A DNA stretch of 64,000 nt. It comes from JBBRGK01 sp036741355 (GTDB lineage: Bacteria; Chloroflexota; Dehalococcoidia; CAUJGQ01). This document shows, one piece after another, positions 36,015-45,133 of this stretch (positions are counted from its first letter, which is position 1; every line of letters starts with the position of its first letter). A program made the translations under genes and the position numbers. The notes under the pieces were generated by a model. That model ran no database searches, was not told the origin of the DNA, and worked only from the letters and a program-made list of their open reading frames with translations. The stretch is from contig DAINSK010000022.1 of assembly GCA_036741355.1 (NCBI GenBank), positions 1-64,000 on the forward strand. The letters are read 5' to 3'.

Positions 36015-36752
36015 CTAGGGCTTGCGCGCTCCGCGACGGCGTCGATCCAGCAAGTAGCCGACATTACGAACGTTGATGATGTAGTCGGGCTCACCGGTGG
36101 CGTCATCCAGCTTGCGGCGCAGGCGGGCGACATGGACTTTCACGATCTCTCGCGCACTCGCGCCGCTGATGTCGAGCCCAGAGCTTTGCTGGAGCAAGAA
36201 GTCGGCGCCGAGTGCGCGGCCTGCGTGTCGCACCAGGGTCGAAAGGATGCGGTACTCGGTTGGGGTGAGGTCCAGACGGTGACCGTTGGCGATCACTTCG
36301 CACCGATGTGTGTCAACCTTCAGCGCACGTATGCGTAAGACGCCTGCACCGTCGTTCGTGTGCTGGACGGTGGGAGAATGACGAATCGCCGAACGCAACT
36401 GCGCATGCACCAGAGTCGTACGGGCCATGGCGGGCAACACGGCGGTCGCCCCGGCAAACAACGCTTGTTCGGCCGCGCCAAGATCGTCCGTCAATACGAT
36501 GATGGGGACTCCCGGTGCCTCCGATACGAGCCCCTGGACGGCTTCGATAATGCCGGCCAGCGAGTCGCCCATCGCCACGATCGCCGCGTCAGGGGGCCTG
36601 CTTACCACGTCGCCCCTTGTCAGGTTGGGCACGGAAAGACGCCACGGTCGCCAGCCGAGCTTGTCGAGCCCATCGCTGGTTGCCTCCGATTGGGGAACGC
36701 CGTCGCCCACCACGAGGACGCTCAGCCCTGCCGGCGACTCAACAACTGCCAT
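36015..36752 (-). CDS. OmpR-type regulator with degenerate receiver domain
   Basis: A 245-residue protein with a receiver-like domain (residues 10-125) and a winged-helix DNA-binding domain (LTPTEYRILSTLVRHAGRALG to the end). In the receiver, the first acidic pair is reduced to Gly-Asp, the phospho-acceptor position (residue 60) is Ala, and the expected conserved Lys is missing (AVLPAMA). Phosphorylation is therefore unlikely. Such proteins act as constitutive or ligand/protein-controlled regulators. No kinase gene is adjacent; the nearest is 5 kb away in the KaiC module. The upstream intergenic DNA is AT-rich and probably holds its promoter. Confidence 0.85.
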   Translation of the reverse strand: MAVVESPAGLSVLVVGDGVPQSEATSDGLDKLGWRPWRLSVPNLTRGDVVSRPPDAAIVAMGDSLAGIIEAVQGLVSEAPGVPIIVLTDDLGAAEQALFAGATAVLPAMARTTLVHAQLRSAIRHSPTVQHTNDGAGVLRIRALKVDTHRCEVIANGHRLDLTPTEYRILSTLVRHAGRALGADFLLQQSSGLDISGASAREIVKVHVARLRRKLDDATGEPDYIINVRNVGYLLDRRRRGARKP

Positions 36753-36852
36753 ACTCTCTTCCCGCCTTAACTTAATTATGGGATCATCGTTGCTAAAGCG
36801 TAACCCCGTGCGTCAGGGGATCCCTCATTCTTAAGTAAAGGTATGTGAAAGA

Positions 36853-38310
36853 TCACCTCGATTTGCCGGCCTGATCGATGTAATGTGTCGCGCCCGCGGC
36901 GGTTACCGACAACGTCGTCGCCGTTCCCATGGGTAACCGCTCTGACCTTGTCTCCCTGCTGATGACCGTCGGTAGTTCGCCTCCGTCCGGCAATGCCTCG
37001 ACCAGCACGCGCCCGGTCCATTCCTGTGGTGCGGTTAGGCCGAGCACTCTGCACACCGTCGGCGCAACGTCCACGATCCCCGCTGGCAGATCGGAGGCGC
37101 CGGGCCGGAAGGAAGGCCCGGATGCGATTAGCGTGTTGCGCATCTCAAATGGACTAGCGCCTCCATGGTCACCTCCGCCGACGGCGATGCCGCCACCCCC
37201 GAGGCTGAATCCATCGAACCCGCGTCCGTTATCGCCATGTCGCCACGCGAGGCAGGCTATGACGTCGGCCGCGCGTTCGCAGTCAACCAACGCTGCTTCA
37301 ACTGGCAATGCTCCCGCTACCGGCTCGCGAGAGAAGATCGCCGATACCCATGATTGCTCGCCAAGATACGCGACGAGTCGTTCGTACGTCGTGCGCGAGC
37401 GCTGGTTGAGGAATATGTGCGCCGCCCCACCGTCCACCGTCACCGCTGCGGCGCAGTCCCCGGCGTCTGGACCGAAACCGGCCGCTGCCAGCTCCGCGGC
37501 GACGTCGATATGGCCTTCCACCGTGGCGTATCCATGATCCGCGGTCACGATCACGTTCAGCGGACTGCCGCTCAATTGCCCAAGACCTTCCACCAGTTGC
37601 CGAAACGACTCATCGACGATCCGTAATCCCGCGGTTGCTTCCGCGCTGCCCAGGCCGAAACGGTGGTGCAGCGCGTCGGGAACGGTGCACCAGAAATAGA
37701 CCAGCTCCGGTCCAACCGATGGCGCAATGTGCTCCACCAGCGCCCGCGTTGCATAGCCAATACGGGCCGCGAGGTTATCGACTGCATACTCGCGCGAAGT
37801 TCCTTCGTGTTTGCCCAGCGCCCCCTCAACCTCCGGCAACAACCCGGCCGGCTGCGAGTAGTCGTAGTGGAACACGGCGCCGCCAACCCGAGCCGCCTCG
37901 GGATGGAGCAGGTAAGCGCTGCCGGGTGACCCCGTTCCCACCGCCACGGTCCGCATTCCTGCCTCAGCCAGCACCTCCGCGGTTGTCGGAACGTTGAGCA
38001 ACGTGTCTCTTTTCGAACGCGGCAATCCGCTCAGGATTGCGACGTCACCGGTTGTGCCGAAGGGCGTTTCTCCGCTGCGGTTCGGTAGATACAGCGTATT
38101 ACTGGAGATTCCGTGGCGTGAGGGGTAGGATCCCGTTGCCAGCGAGGCCGCGTTTACGCGCGTGACGGGCGGAAAGACGCAATGACTGCGCTCGAACCAC
38201 GTACCTCGTTGCCGCAGCGCCCAGAGATTTGGCATGAGGTCTTCACGAACCAGTTCCGGCCGCAACCCATCGAATATATATACGAGAAACACGGGCCGGT
38301 CCTCCTTCAA
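36853..38310 (-). CDS. Alkaline phosphatase superfamily hydrolase (nucleotide pyrophosphatase/phosphodiesterase-like)
   Basis: A 485-residue hydrolase of the nucleotide pyrophosphatase-like branch. Asp14 (FDGLRPEL) and Thr50 (PPVTRVNAASLATG) correspond to the first metal ligand and the nucleophile. Later motifs are VYFWCTVPDALHHRFG, VIVTADHGYATV and GGDHGGASPFEM, which supply the remaining metal ligands. There is no signal peptide, so the protein is probably cytoplasmic. The family cleaves phosphodiesters, nucleotides or phosphonates. It is divergent from the exonuclease gene across about 84 bp. The substrate is unknown. Confidence 0.85.
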   Translation of the reverse strand: MKEDRPVFLVYIFDGLRPELVREDLMPNLWALRQRGTWFERSHCVFPPVTRVNAASLATGSYPSRHGISSNTLYLPNRSGETPFGTTGDVAILSGLPRSKRDTLLNVPTTAEVLAEAGMRTVAVGTGSPGSAYLLHPEAARVGGAVFHYDYSQPAGLLPEVEGALGKHEGTSREYAVDNLAARIGYATRALVEHIAPSVGPELVYFWCTVPDALHHRFGLGSAEATAGLRIVDESFRQLVEGLGQLSGSPLNVIVTADHGYATVEGHIDVAAELAAAGFGPDAGDCAAAVTVDGGAAHIFLNQRSRTTYERLVAYLGEQSWVSAIFSREPVAGALPVEAALVDCERAADVIACLAWRHGDNGRGFDGFSLGGGGIAVGGGDHGGASPFEMRNTLIASGPSFRPGASDLPAGIVDVAPTVCRVLGLTAPQEWTGRVLVEALPDGGELPTVISRETRSERLPMGTATTLSVTAAGATHYIDQAGKSR

Positions 38311-38394
38311 ACCCAGCCAGGACGTCTGGCTGCCTCACTCCGGTGCGGTATCGTACCATGCACACATGCAGCCCAGCGCACCCGGGGAGGGCAC

Positions 38395-39372
38395 GTGGTC
38401 TTTTCCTTCCGCGAAGGCATCTTCGTCGATGCGTGTTCTCTCTGGCTGGATCCGTTGCGCTCCCAGGCGTGCGCAATCGTGTCGCATGCCCACTCCGACC
38501 ACGTTCGCCGGCATCAGGTCTCTATTACCACGCCTGCGACCGCGGAGCTGATGCGCCAACGCTTTGGCTATAAGACGAAGATCGAATGCCACGACTACGG
38601 CCGGCCGTTCAACTACGGCGGGGCACAGGTCACGTTCTTCCCGGCGGGCCACGTACTGGGTTCTGCGCAGGTCCTGGTGGACGACGGACAAACGCGGCTG
38701 CTCTATTCGGGCGACGTACGCCTGCGGCCGTCGGCGGTAGCAGAGCCGGTCGAGGTGCCGCGCGCCGACGTCCTGATCATGGAAAGCACGTTTGGGCTGC
38801 CGCGCTACGTATTTCCAGACGACGCGCAGGTGGAGTCCGACATCATTCGCTTTTGCGAAGGCGCGTTTGCGCGTTCAGAGACGCCGGTGCTGTTTGCATA
38901 CTCGCTCGGAAAAGCGCAGGAGGCGCTCGCGATCATCGCCCGGCACGGACTGAGCGCCGCGGTTCACCCCGCGGTCATGAAGCTGATCCCCGCCTATCGG
39001 AGCCACGGAGTGGACCTACCCGATTGCGCCAGCATCGGCGGCCCGCCTGGAGCGAAGACCGTCGTCATCTGTCCGCCTCAATCCCGAGACGGGAACCTGC
39101 TGCAGGGGATCGGTCGCTTCCGTACGGCGATGCTTTCCGGGTGGGCCGCCGATAGAGGCGCTCGCTACCGCTATCGATCCGACGCCGCGTTCGCCTTTTC
39201 CGACCATTGCGGCTATGACGATTTGCTGCGTTACGTCGAACTGGTGGGCGCGCGCGAGGTCTATACCGTTCACGGGTTCGTGAGCGAATTCGCCGCCGAC
39301 TTGCAGCGACGCGGTGTCAGCGCCTTGGCCGCCAACAGGCCAACGCAGCTAGCGTTACCCGGTCTCGTGTGA
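38395..39372 (+). CDS. MBL-fold exonuclease of the ligase-associated/mRNA-processing family
   Basis: A protein of about 325 residues with metallo-beta-lactamase motifs: SHAHSDH, AGHVLGSAQV, YSGDVRL, and a late VHG. The segments DVLIMESTFGLPRYVFPD and AYSLGKAQEALAII match the family called ligase-associated DNA exonuclease, which often sits with an ATP ligase and helicase. Here neither neighbour is present. I chose the GTG at 38395, with GGGGAGGG upstream; the frame runs further up but over the promoter region. A nuclease role on DNA or RNA is likely. The short protein has no full beta-CASP domain. Confidence 0.75.
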   Translation: MVFSFREGIFVDACSLWLDPLRSQACAIVSHAHSDHVRRHQVSITTPATAELMRQRFGYKTKIECHDYGRPFNYGGAQVTFFPAGHVLGSAQVLVDDGQTRLLYSGDVRLRPSAVAEPVEVPRADVLIMESTFGLPRYVFPDDAQVESDIIRFCEGAFARSETPVLFAYSLGKAQEALAIIARHGLSAAVHPAVMKLIPAYRSHGVDLPDCASIGGPPGAKTVVICPPQSRDGNLLQGIGRFRTAMLSGWAADRGARYRYRSDAAFAFSDHCGYDDLLRYVELVGAREVYTVHGFVSEFAADLQRRGVSALAANRPTQLALPGLV

Positions 39373-39947
39373 CGTCGATTGGCCGTAGTCGGGTGATACC
39401 GGGCGCTGTTGCAGCGACGTGTGCGGCGATCGTCACCGGTGCAACGGCGGTATCGCTCTGGCCGCTCCTGGGTCCAATGAGCGACGAATTTCACTGGCAG
39501 CCATCCGCGTTGCGGGTGTCACTCGCCGTCTCGCTGGTAATTTCAGGGATTGCGTTCTTCCCGCTTTTGCACAAGGCGCCACCGCACGCCGGGGTCAGGG
39601 CGATGGTTTTTAGTGGTTGCATTACTTCGGGCGTCGTCATGCTGCTTGTGATCCCGAACCTGACTCATTTGTGGCAGTTCTGGCTGGCGCTCGTTGCGCT
39701 TGGCGCGATGCGCTCCGTCACCCTCGCCGGCTGCTGGCGTGAACTGAAGCACGCTCTACCTGAACGGGCAGCGCTATTCGTCGCGATCGGCGCCGCGGCC
39801 GGTGGTGCCCTTCTTTTCACGCCGTGGATATCCGATCTCGTCTACCGCAATAGCTGGCGAGAAGGCGCAGCAGCCTGCGCCGGGTTGCTGCTCGTCGTCG
39901 CCACGCCAATCGCGTTCATCCTGTTGCCAGGAGCCGAGACCGAGTGA
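39369..39947 (+). CDS. Half-length MFS-like membrane protein
   Basis: A 192-residue protein with about six hydrophobic segments (GAVAATCAAIVTGATAVSLWPLL, LRVSLAVSLVISGIAFFPL, RAMVFSGCITSGVVMLLVIP and so on). The order of helices and the GPM-like first loop are like the N-terminal half of a major facilitator transporter. A complete member would have 12 helices and about 400 residues, so this is either a half-transporter that dimerises or a remnant. The GTG start overlaps the exonuclease stop. No substrate motif is seen. Confidence 0.55.
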   Translation: MTSIGRSRVIPGAVAATCAAIVTGATAVSLWPLLGPMSDEFHWQPSALRVSLAVSLVISGIAFFPLLHKAPPHAGVRAMVFSGCITSGVVMLLVIPNLTHLWQFWLALVALGAMRSVTLAGCWRELKHALPERAALFVAIGAAAGGALLFTPWISDLVYRNSWREGAAACAGLLLVVATPIAFILLPGAETE

Positions 39948-39971
39948 TTGTTCTGCTCGGGTAGCCGGTGT

Positions 39972-40000
39972 TTGACACCCCTTGTGCACCGCGCAAAGAT
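39972..40000 (+). promoter_or_regulatory. Candidate sigma-70-type promoter of the acyl-CoA cluster
   Basis: A perfect -35 box TTGACA at 39972-39977 is followed, after 17 bases, by AAAGAT at 39995-40000, a weak match to the -10 consensus. It lies about 70 bp before the flavoprotein gene that begins the run of genes ending near 45547. The -10 box is poor, so the call is tentative. Confidence 0.4.
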
Positions 40001-40070
40001 GAGGCACGAATAGAACTCGGGACGTGGCCCGTGTCCTCGCCGATCGCCGTCGCCGCAAATGGAGGCTTCC

Positions 40071-41240
40071 ATGGCCCGTTACAAGCTGCACACCGCAATC
40101 TGCGACCTGCTCGGAATCGAGTACCCCGTGCTCCTTGCCGGCATGGGCCCCACCGCCGGACGCGGCGGGCTGGGCGCGGCGGCGACGGCGCCCCTCGCGG
40201 CCGCTGTGTCGGAGGCCGGAGGTCTCGGCGTCCTCGGCGGCGCCGGGTCGTCTCCCGACGAGCTGCGCGACCAGATCCGCAAAGTGCGGGAGCACACGCG
40301 CAAGCCGTTCGGCGTCGATCTGTTGCTTCCTTCGAACGCGGTCCGGCTGCCCCCGTCCGGGAACGGCAATGGCGCCACAGACTGGCGCTCGCAGGTACCG
40401 CAGCAGTATTGGGACGCTCTGAACGAGCTAAAACGGCAGCTCGGCATTCCCGACCCGCCGGCAGACCGACAAGAGCCGCGCCCGACGAGCTGGACCGTTC
40501 AGGATCAGATCCAGGTCGTATTTGACGAGCGCGTACCGGTATTCGCTTCGGGGTTGGGCAACCCCGCCCCGTACGTAGAGCGTTGTCACGAGCTTGGGAT
40601 CAAGGTTATTGCTCTGGTGGGCAACGTGAAAAACGCCCGGCGGGTGGCGGATGGCGGCGCCGACATCGTCGTGGCGCAGGGACACGAGGCCGGCGGGCAT
40701 ACGGGACGGATCGGCACATTGGCGCTGGTACCACAGGTGGTCGACGCCGTCGCGCCCGTGCCGGTCGTCGCCGCCGGTGGGATCGGAGACGGTCGCGGCC
40801 TCGCCGCCGCGCTGGCACTCGGAGCCTTCGGTGTCTGGTGTGGCACCGCCTTCCTCGCGACGTTCGAAGCCAACATCGCCGATTGGCAGAAGCGGCGCAT
40901 CGTGGAGGCCACCGAGGAGGACACGCGGGTTACGCGCCTTTACAGCGGCAAGACGATGCGCAACGTCACGAATCCCCTGATCGAGGCGTGGGAGGCGCTC
41001 AACATCAAGGCGCTGCCGATGGGCATGCAGGGGGCGCTGATCGGCGATCTACTCGCCGGAATCCGCGCCTCCGGCAACGAAGAGTTGCTGATGAACGCCG
41101 CCGGCCAAGTTTCGGGGATGATCGGAGCCCTTCGCTCGGCCAAAGACGTCGTGGACGATATCGTCGATCGCGCGGCCGAACTGCTGAACGGCGGCCTTGC
41201 CGAGCGGGCGCAGGTATCGGCCGCGGCGAGCGCCCGTTAG
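40071..41240 (+). CDS. Nitronate monooxygenase/2-nitropropane dioxygenase-like flavoprotein
   Basis: A protein of about 389 residues with a TIM barrel that binds FMN. Visible motifs are AGMGPTAGRGGLGAAATAPLA, VAAGGIGDGRGLAAALALGA and the GHEAGGHTG loop, whose His is the usual catalytic base. The start ATG at 40071 has GGAGG just upstream, inside the earlier in-frame ATG. Members oxidise nitronates, but relatives reduce enoyl thioesters or act in acyl-CoA pathways. The position at the head of CoA-transferase and thiolase-like genes favours an acyl-CoA-linked role (inference). The insertion after residue 85 is longer than in classical enzymes. Confidence 0.82.
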   Translation: MARYKLHTAICDLLGIEYPVLLAGMGPTAGRGGLGAAATAPLAAAVSEAGGLGVLGGAGSSPDELRDQIRKVREHTRKPFGVDLLLPSNAVRLPPSGNGNGATDWRSQVPQQYWDALNELKRQLGIPDPPADRQEPRPTSWTVQDQIQVVFDERVPVFASGLGNPAPYVERCHELGIKVIALVGNVKNARRVADGGADIVVAQGHEAGGHTGRIGTLALVPQVVDAVAPVPVVAAGGIGDGRGLAAALALGAFGVWCGTAFLATFEANIADWQKRRIVEATEEDTRVTRLYSGKTMRNVTNPLIEAWEALNIKALPMGMQGALIGDLLAGIRASGNEELLMNAAGQVSGMIGALRSAKDVVDDIVDRAAELLNGGLAERAQVSAAASAR

Positions 41241-41286
41241 CAAGTACGCACGACCGCCGCTCTTGGCGCCGGAGACGTCTGAGACC

Positions 41287-42591
41287 GTGACGATTGCTTC
41301 TTCCGAACCAACAGACGCCGCGCCGGGCCCGCTGATCGGTGTGCGGGTACTCGAGCTAGGCGATGCGCTAGGCCTGTACGCCGGCAAATTGCTGGCGGAC
41401 CTAGGCGCCGACGTGCTGCTGATCGAGCCGCCCGGCGGCATCGGCAGCCGTCATCTACCGCCGTTCTACCACGACACACCGTCGTCTTCGACGTCGCTGG
41501 CGTTCTGGTATCTGTGCACGTCCAAACGTTCGATTACCTGCGACGTCACCACCGCGGACGGTCGGGCGCTTTTCGACCGCCTGGTGGCGACCGCGCAGGT
41601 TGTACTGACCGGTGGACAGCCCGGATGGCTGGAAACGCTGGGGTGTGGGTTCGCGCGTTACGCCAGGCTGCACCCCGCGCTGATCTGGGCCAGCATCACC
41701 GGCTTTGGCGAGTGGGGACCGCACGCGGGCTGGCTCGCTCCCGACCTTGTCGGAGTGGCAATGAGCGGCATCATGACCCTGGCAGGCTATCCCGATCGGG
41801 CTCCCGTCCAGCCCCCTGGCCGGCAAGGAATGATCAGCGCGAGCATCCAGGCGGCGCAAGGCGTGCTGATGGCTCTACGCGTGGCGGAGCGGACCGGTTG
41901 CGGCCAACAAATAGAAGTAAGCATGCAGGAGGCGCTCTCCCTTGCCCAGGAAACCGCGATGCAAACCTGGGATATGCGTCATGAGCTGCGCAAACGCCAG
42001 GGCGACGCGAGCCTGCTTCCGGGCGTCGGTACATACGCCTGTGCCGACGGCTACGTCTATTCGATGGTAGGAATACCGGGCTTCGGCGCGCCCTGGTCGG
42101 TTCTCGCCGATTGGATGGACTCAGAAGGTATGGCCGAGGACCTTGCCGAAGACCGGTGGCAGAAATTGCTCGGCAACATTAACCTGCGAGAGGTAACACG
42201 GCTCTGGTCCGACCCCGAAAAGCTGGCGGAGGTCCAGAAGCAGTTCCGGCACGTGGACGAAGTGCTGGGACGCTTCTACGCCCGCTACTCCAAGCAGCAC
42301 CTGTACGAAGGGGGACAGGGGCGCCGCCTCCTGATCGGTCCCGTAAACACGGTCAGGGACCTTTTCGAAAACAAGCAACTGAATGGACGCGACTGGTACC
42401 GTCCGGTGGAACATCCCGAGCTCGGACAGACGTTCTCCTACCCCGGTCCTCCGTTCCGCATGTCCGCGTCGCCGTGGCGCATCTCTCGCCGAGCGCCGCT
42501 GGTCGGCGAGCACAACATCGAAGTATGGAGTCAGGAGCTTGGTTACCACCGCGACCAGATCGAGGCGTTGATGGGCGCGGGCGTCCTGTGA
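41287..42591 (+). CDS. Type III (CaiB/BaiF) CoA-transferase subunit lacking the catalytic Asp
   Basis: A protein of about 434 residues of the CaiB/BaiF CoA-transferase family (LIGVRVLELGDALGLYAGKLLADLGADVLLIEPP). The start GTG at 41287 precedes the conserved region. The region around ...PPGRQGMISASIQAAQG... should contain the catalytic Asp of formyl-CoA transferase; by manual alignment its position is Met here. The next gene encodes a homologue that does have the Asp. This pattern is known from heteromeric members such as BbsEF (recollection). It probably acts as the structural subunit of a two-part CoA-transferase. Confidence 0.85.
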   Translation: MTIASSEPTDAAPGPLIGVRVLELGDALGLYAGKLLADLGADVLLIEPPGGIGSRHLPPFYHDTPSSSTSLAFWYLCTSKRSITCDVTTADGRALFDRLVATAQVVLTGGQPGWLETLGCGFARYARLHPALIWASITGFGEWGPHAGWLAPDLVGVAMSGIMTLAGYPDRAPVQPPGRQGMISASIQAAQGVLMALRVAERTGCGQQIEVSMQEALSLAQETAMQTWDMRHELRKRQGDASLLPGVGTYACADGYVYSMVGIPGFGAPWSVLADWMDSEGMAEDLAEDRWQKLLGNINLREVTRLWSDPEKLAEVQKQFRHVDEVLGRFYARYSKQHLYEGGQGRRLLIGPVNTVRDLFENKQLNGRDWYRPVEHPELGQTFSYPGPPFRMSASPWRISRRAPLVGEHNIEVWSQELGYHRDQIEALMGAGVL

Positions 42592-42630
42592 CGATCCGCT
42601 TCGTACGATCCGCCTTCGAGGAGTTCGAGC

Positions 42631-43860
42631 TTGGAAGGTGAGTTTCCGCTGCCACTGGACGGGATCCGCGTCGCCGATTTTAGCTGGTTCGGAGCGGGAC
42701 CGATCGCGGGCCAAACGCTGGCGAACTTCGGCGCCGAAGTCATCCGTGTCGAGTCGGAGTCGCATATGGACGGGCTCCGAAACACGATGCCCGTGCCGCC
42801 CGAGAAAGAAGGCCCCAACGTCAGCGGCTATTACAACAATTTCAATGCCAGCAAACTGAGCTTCACCCTCAACATGGGCCGCCCTGAAGCGCGCGGCGTC
42901 GCGCTGGAACTGCTCAGCACGTGTGACGTGATGCTGGAAAACTACACGCCGCGGATCATGGAGAAGTGGGGGCTAACCTATCAGGACGTGGTCGGCGTGC
43001 GTCCCGATATCATTTACGCCAACATGCCGATGCAGGGAACCTGGGGGCCGCATCGTGATTTCCTCGGCTTCGGCGGTGTGCTCGCGCCTGTGACAGGCTA
43101 CAGTTACCTGGTTGGCTGGCCCGACCGCACGCCGGCAGGTATGGGAACAAATTACCCCGACTACGTGATCAACCCCGGGCACGCCGTCGTCGCGATTATG
43201 GCGGCCTTGAGACATCGCGATCGCACTGGTCAGGGTCAGCTCATCGAGCTGGCGCAGCTCGAGTCGACGGTCAGCGGCCTGGGCGCGTACTTGCTGGACT
43301 ACTCCGTCAATGGGCGCGTCGGCGAGCGCAACGGCAATCGCTGCGAGTACGCGGCGCCGCATGGCGCATTCGCCTGCAAGGGCGCCGATCGGTGGTGCGT
43401 GATCGCGGTAATTGACGACCAGCAGTGGGTGGCATTGAAGCGCTGCATGGGAGAGCCCGAATGGGCGCAGTCCAGCGAGTTCAGCACCCTACTCGGGCGG
43501 AAACGCAACGGAGACGAGCTCGAGGAACTTATTTCCGGTTGGACCAGCACGATGACAGCGGAAGCGATCGCCGATCTGCTGCAGGACCAGGGCGTACCCG
43601 CCGGAATTGTGCAGACGGCCGCAGACGTCCTCGACCATGACCAGCACATGAAGGCCCGCGGCTTTTACGTATACCTCGATCACCCGGAGGCAGGGCGCAC
43701 CGCCTACGACGGTCCACACTTCCGGTTGAACGAAACTCCCGGTGTTTTGCGGTCGCCGGCGCCGCTGCTGGGCCAGCACAACGAATATGTGCTGCGCGAT
43801 TTGCTGGCGGTAGGCGACGATCGCACAACGGAACTGTTAGTGAATCAGGTCGTGTATTAG
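42631..43860 (+). CDS. Type III (CaiB/BaiF) CoA-transferase, likely catalytic subunit
   Basis: A 409-residue CaiB/BaiF protein (DGIRVADFSWFGAGPIAGQTLANFGAEVI...). The NYPDYVINPGHAVVAIMAALRHRDRTGQGQ segment keeps the Asp, which aligns by eye with the acyl-anhydride-forming Asp of the family. A TTG start with GAGGAG upstream follows the first subunit after 39 bp. Together the two may move CoA from a donor such as succinyl-CoA to an organic acid. A homodimer of this protein alone is also possible. Substrate cannot be read from sequence. Confidence 0.87.
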   Translation: MEGEFPLPLDGIRVADFSWFGAGPIAGQTLANFGAEVIRVESESHMDGLRNTMPVPPEKEGPNVSGYYNNFNASKLSFTLNMGRPEARGVALELLSTCDVMLENYTPRIMEKWGLTYQDVVGVRPDIIYANMPMQGTWGPHRDFLGFGGVLAPVTGYSYLVGWPDRTPAGMGTNYPDYVINPGHAVVAIMAALRHRDRTGQGQLIELAQLESTVSGLGAYLLDYSVNGRVGERNGNRCEYAAPHGAFACKGADRWCVIAVIDDQQWVALKRCMGEPEWAQSSEFSTLLGRKRNGDELEELISGWTSTMTAEAIADLLQDQGVPAGIVQTAADVLDHDQHMKARGFYVYLDHPEAGRTAYDGPHFRLNETPGVLRSPAPLLGQHNEYVLRDLLAVGDDRTTELLVNQVVY

Positions 43861-43912
43861 CTAGGCGGTCGGGCGCGCAGCCCGGTAGTCGGAGGAAAGA
43901 ATTGAGAACGGT

Positions 43913-45094
43913 ATGGAGAGCATGAAAGGCAAGGCGGCGATCGCCGGCCTGGGCATCACAGATATGGGCCGCATTTACGGCCACGATTCCACCTACTTCG
44001 CCGGTGAGGCCATCCGCCTGGCGGTCGAAGATGCCGGACTGACAAAGGACGATATCGACGGTCTGTTGATTAACGCCGGCATCACGGCCAACACGGGCGG
44101 CGGATTGACGCTCGCCCTGCAGAACTACATGGGGTTCAACAACCTGCGTATGTTGAACCTCATGAACGCCGCGGGCTCTACCGCCGCGCAGATGGTGCAA
44201 TATGCATCCTTCGCCGTCGTAAACGGGCTGGCAAACTACGTGGTCTGCGTCTTTGCCGACGCGCCGTTGCAGGCCAACAAATCCGCTGGTGCGGCCTACG
44301 GCGGCGGCGCGCGCCGGCCGGGCGGCATGGCGACGCTTTCCACGGCATACGGCTGCTTCGGCGCCAACTCGGGCTACGCGCTGGCGGCGCGCCGCCATAT
44401 GGCGTTATACGGAACCACGCACGACCAGCTTGGTCAGATAGCGGTCTCCGAACGGCTGTGGGCGACCATGAACCCGAAGGCACAGATGCGCGAGGCGATC
44501 TCGCTCGAGGACTATCACAACTCACGCTGGGTCATCGAGCCGTTGCACCTGCTGGATTGTTGCCTGGTCTCAAACGGCGGCGTGGCAGTTGTCGTGACCA
44601 CCGCCGAACGGGCGCGAGACCTCAAGCAGCCGCCCGCGTACATCCTCGGCATGGGTCAGGGGCATCACGGCAATCCGCAGCGTGCAGGCTGGGAGCCGGA
44701 GACGCACACTGCAGCCACGATTGCAAAGGAATCGGCCTTCAAGATGGCCGGGATCGGCGTCGAGGACGTGGACGTGTGCGAGCTGTACGACTGCTACACT
44801 TATACCGTTTTGGTCACCCTGGAAGACTACGGGTTCTGCGCGAAGGGTGAGGGTGGCCCCTTCGTCGCGGACGGCAAGCTTGGACCGGGGGGGTCATTGC
44901 CGACGAACACGGGCGGCGGCCAGCTTTCGGGATACTACATGTGGGGCATGACCCCGCTCTCCGAGGGCGTCATCCAGACTCGCGGCCAGGGCGGCGAGCG
45001 CCAGGCGACCGAGCACGAGGTCGTATTGGTGAGCGGCAACGGCGGCGTCCTGAACTACCACGGGTGCCTCGTACTCAGTCCAAGTCCTTCGTGA
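43913..45094 (+). CDS. Thiolase-like/lipid-transfer protein (Ltp2-type) without the usual nucleophilic Cys
   Basis: A 393-residue thiolase-superfamily protein (KAAIAGLGITDMGRIYG...). Where thiolases have the nucleophilic Cys (xACASG-like), this protein has NAAGSTAAQ. The late CxG cysteine motif is replaced by GNGGVLNYHG. The ELYDCYTYTVLVTLEDYGFC segment resembles Ltp2-type proteins, in which tyrosines act in a retro-aldol step. Such enzymes need a DUF35 partner, and that gene follows at once. I infer carbon-carbon bond cleavage or formation on a CoA thioester. An inactive thiolase is the alternative. Confidence 0.82.
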   Translation: MESMKGKAAIAGLGITDMGRIYGHDSTYFAGEAIRLAVEDAGLTKDDIDGLLINAGITANTGGGLTLALQNYMGFNNLRMLNLMNAAGSTAAQMVQYASFAVVNGLANYVVCVFADAPLQANKSAGAAYGGGARRPGGMATLSTAYGCFGANSGYALAARRHMALYGTTHDQLGQIAVSERLWATMNPKAQMREAISLEDYHNSRWVIEPLHLLDCCLVSNGGVAVVVTTAERARDLKQPPAYILGMGQGHHGNPQRAGWEPETHTAATIAKESAFKMAGIGVEDVDVCELYDCYTYTVLVTLEDYGFCAKGEGGPFVADGKLGPGGSLPTNTGGGQLSGYYMWGMTPLSEGVIQTRGQGGERQATEHEVVLVSGNGGVLNYHGCLVLSPSPS

Positions 45095-45133
45095 TCACCA
45101 AGGGACGAAGCATCCTGACCGGACAGTGAATTG

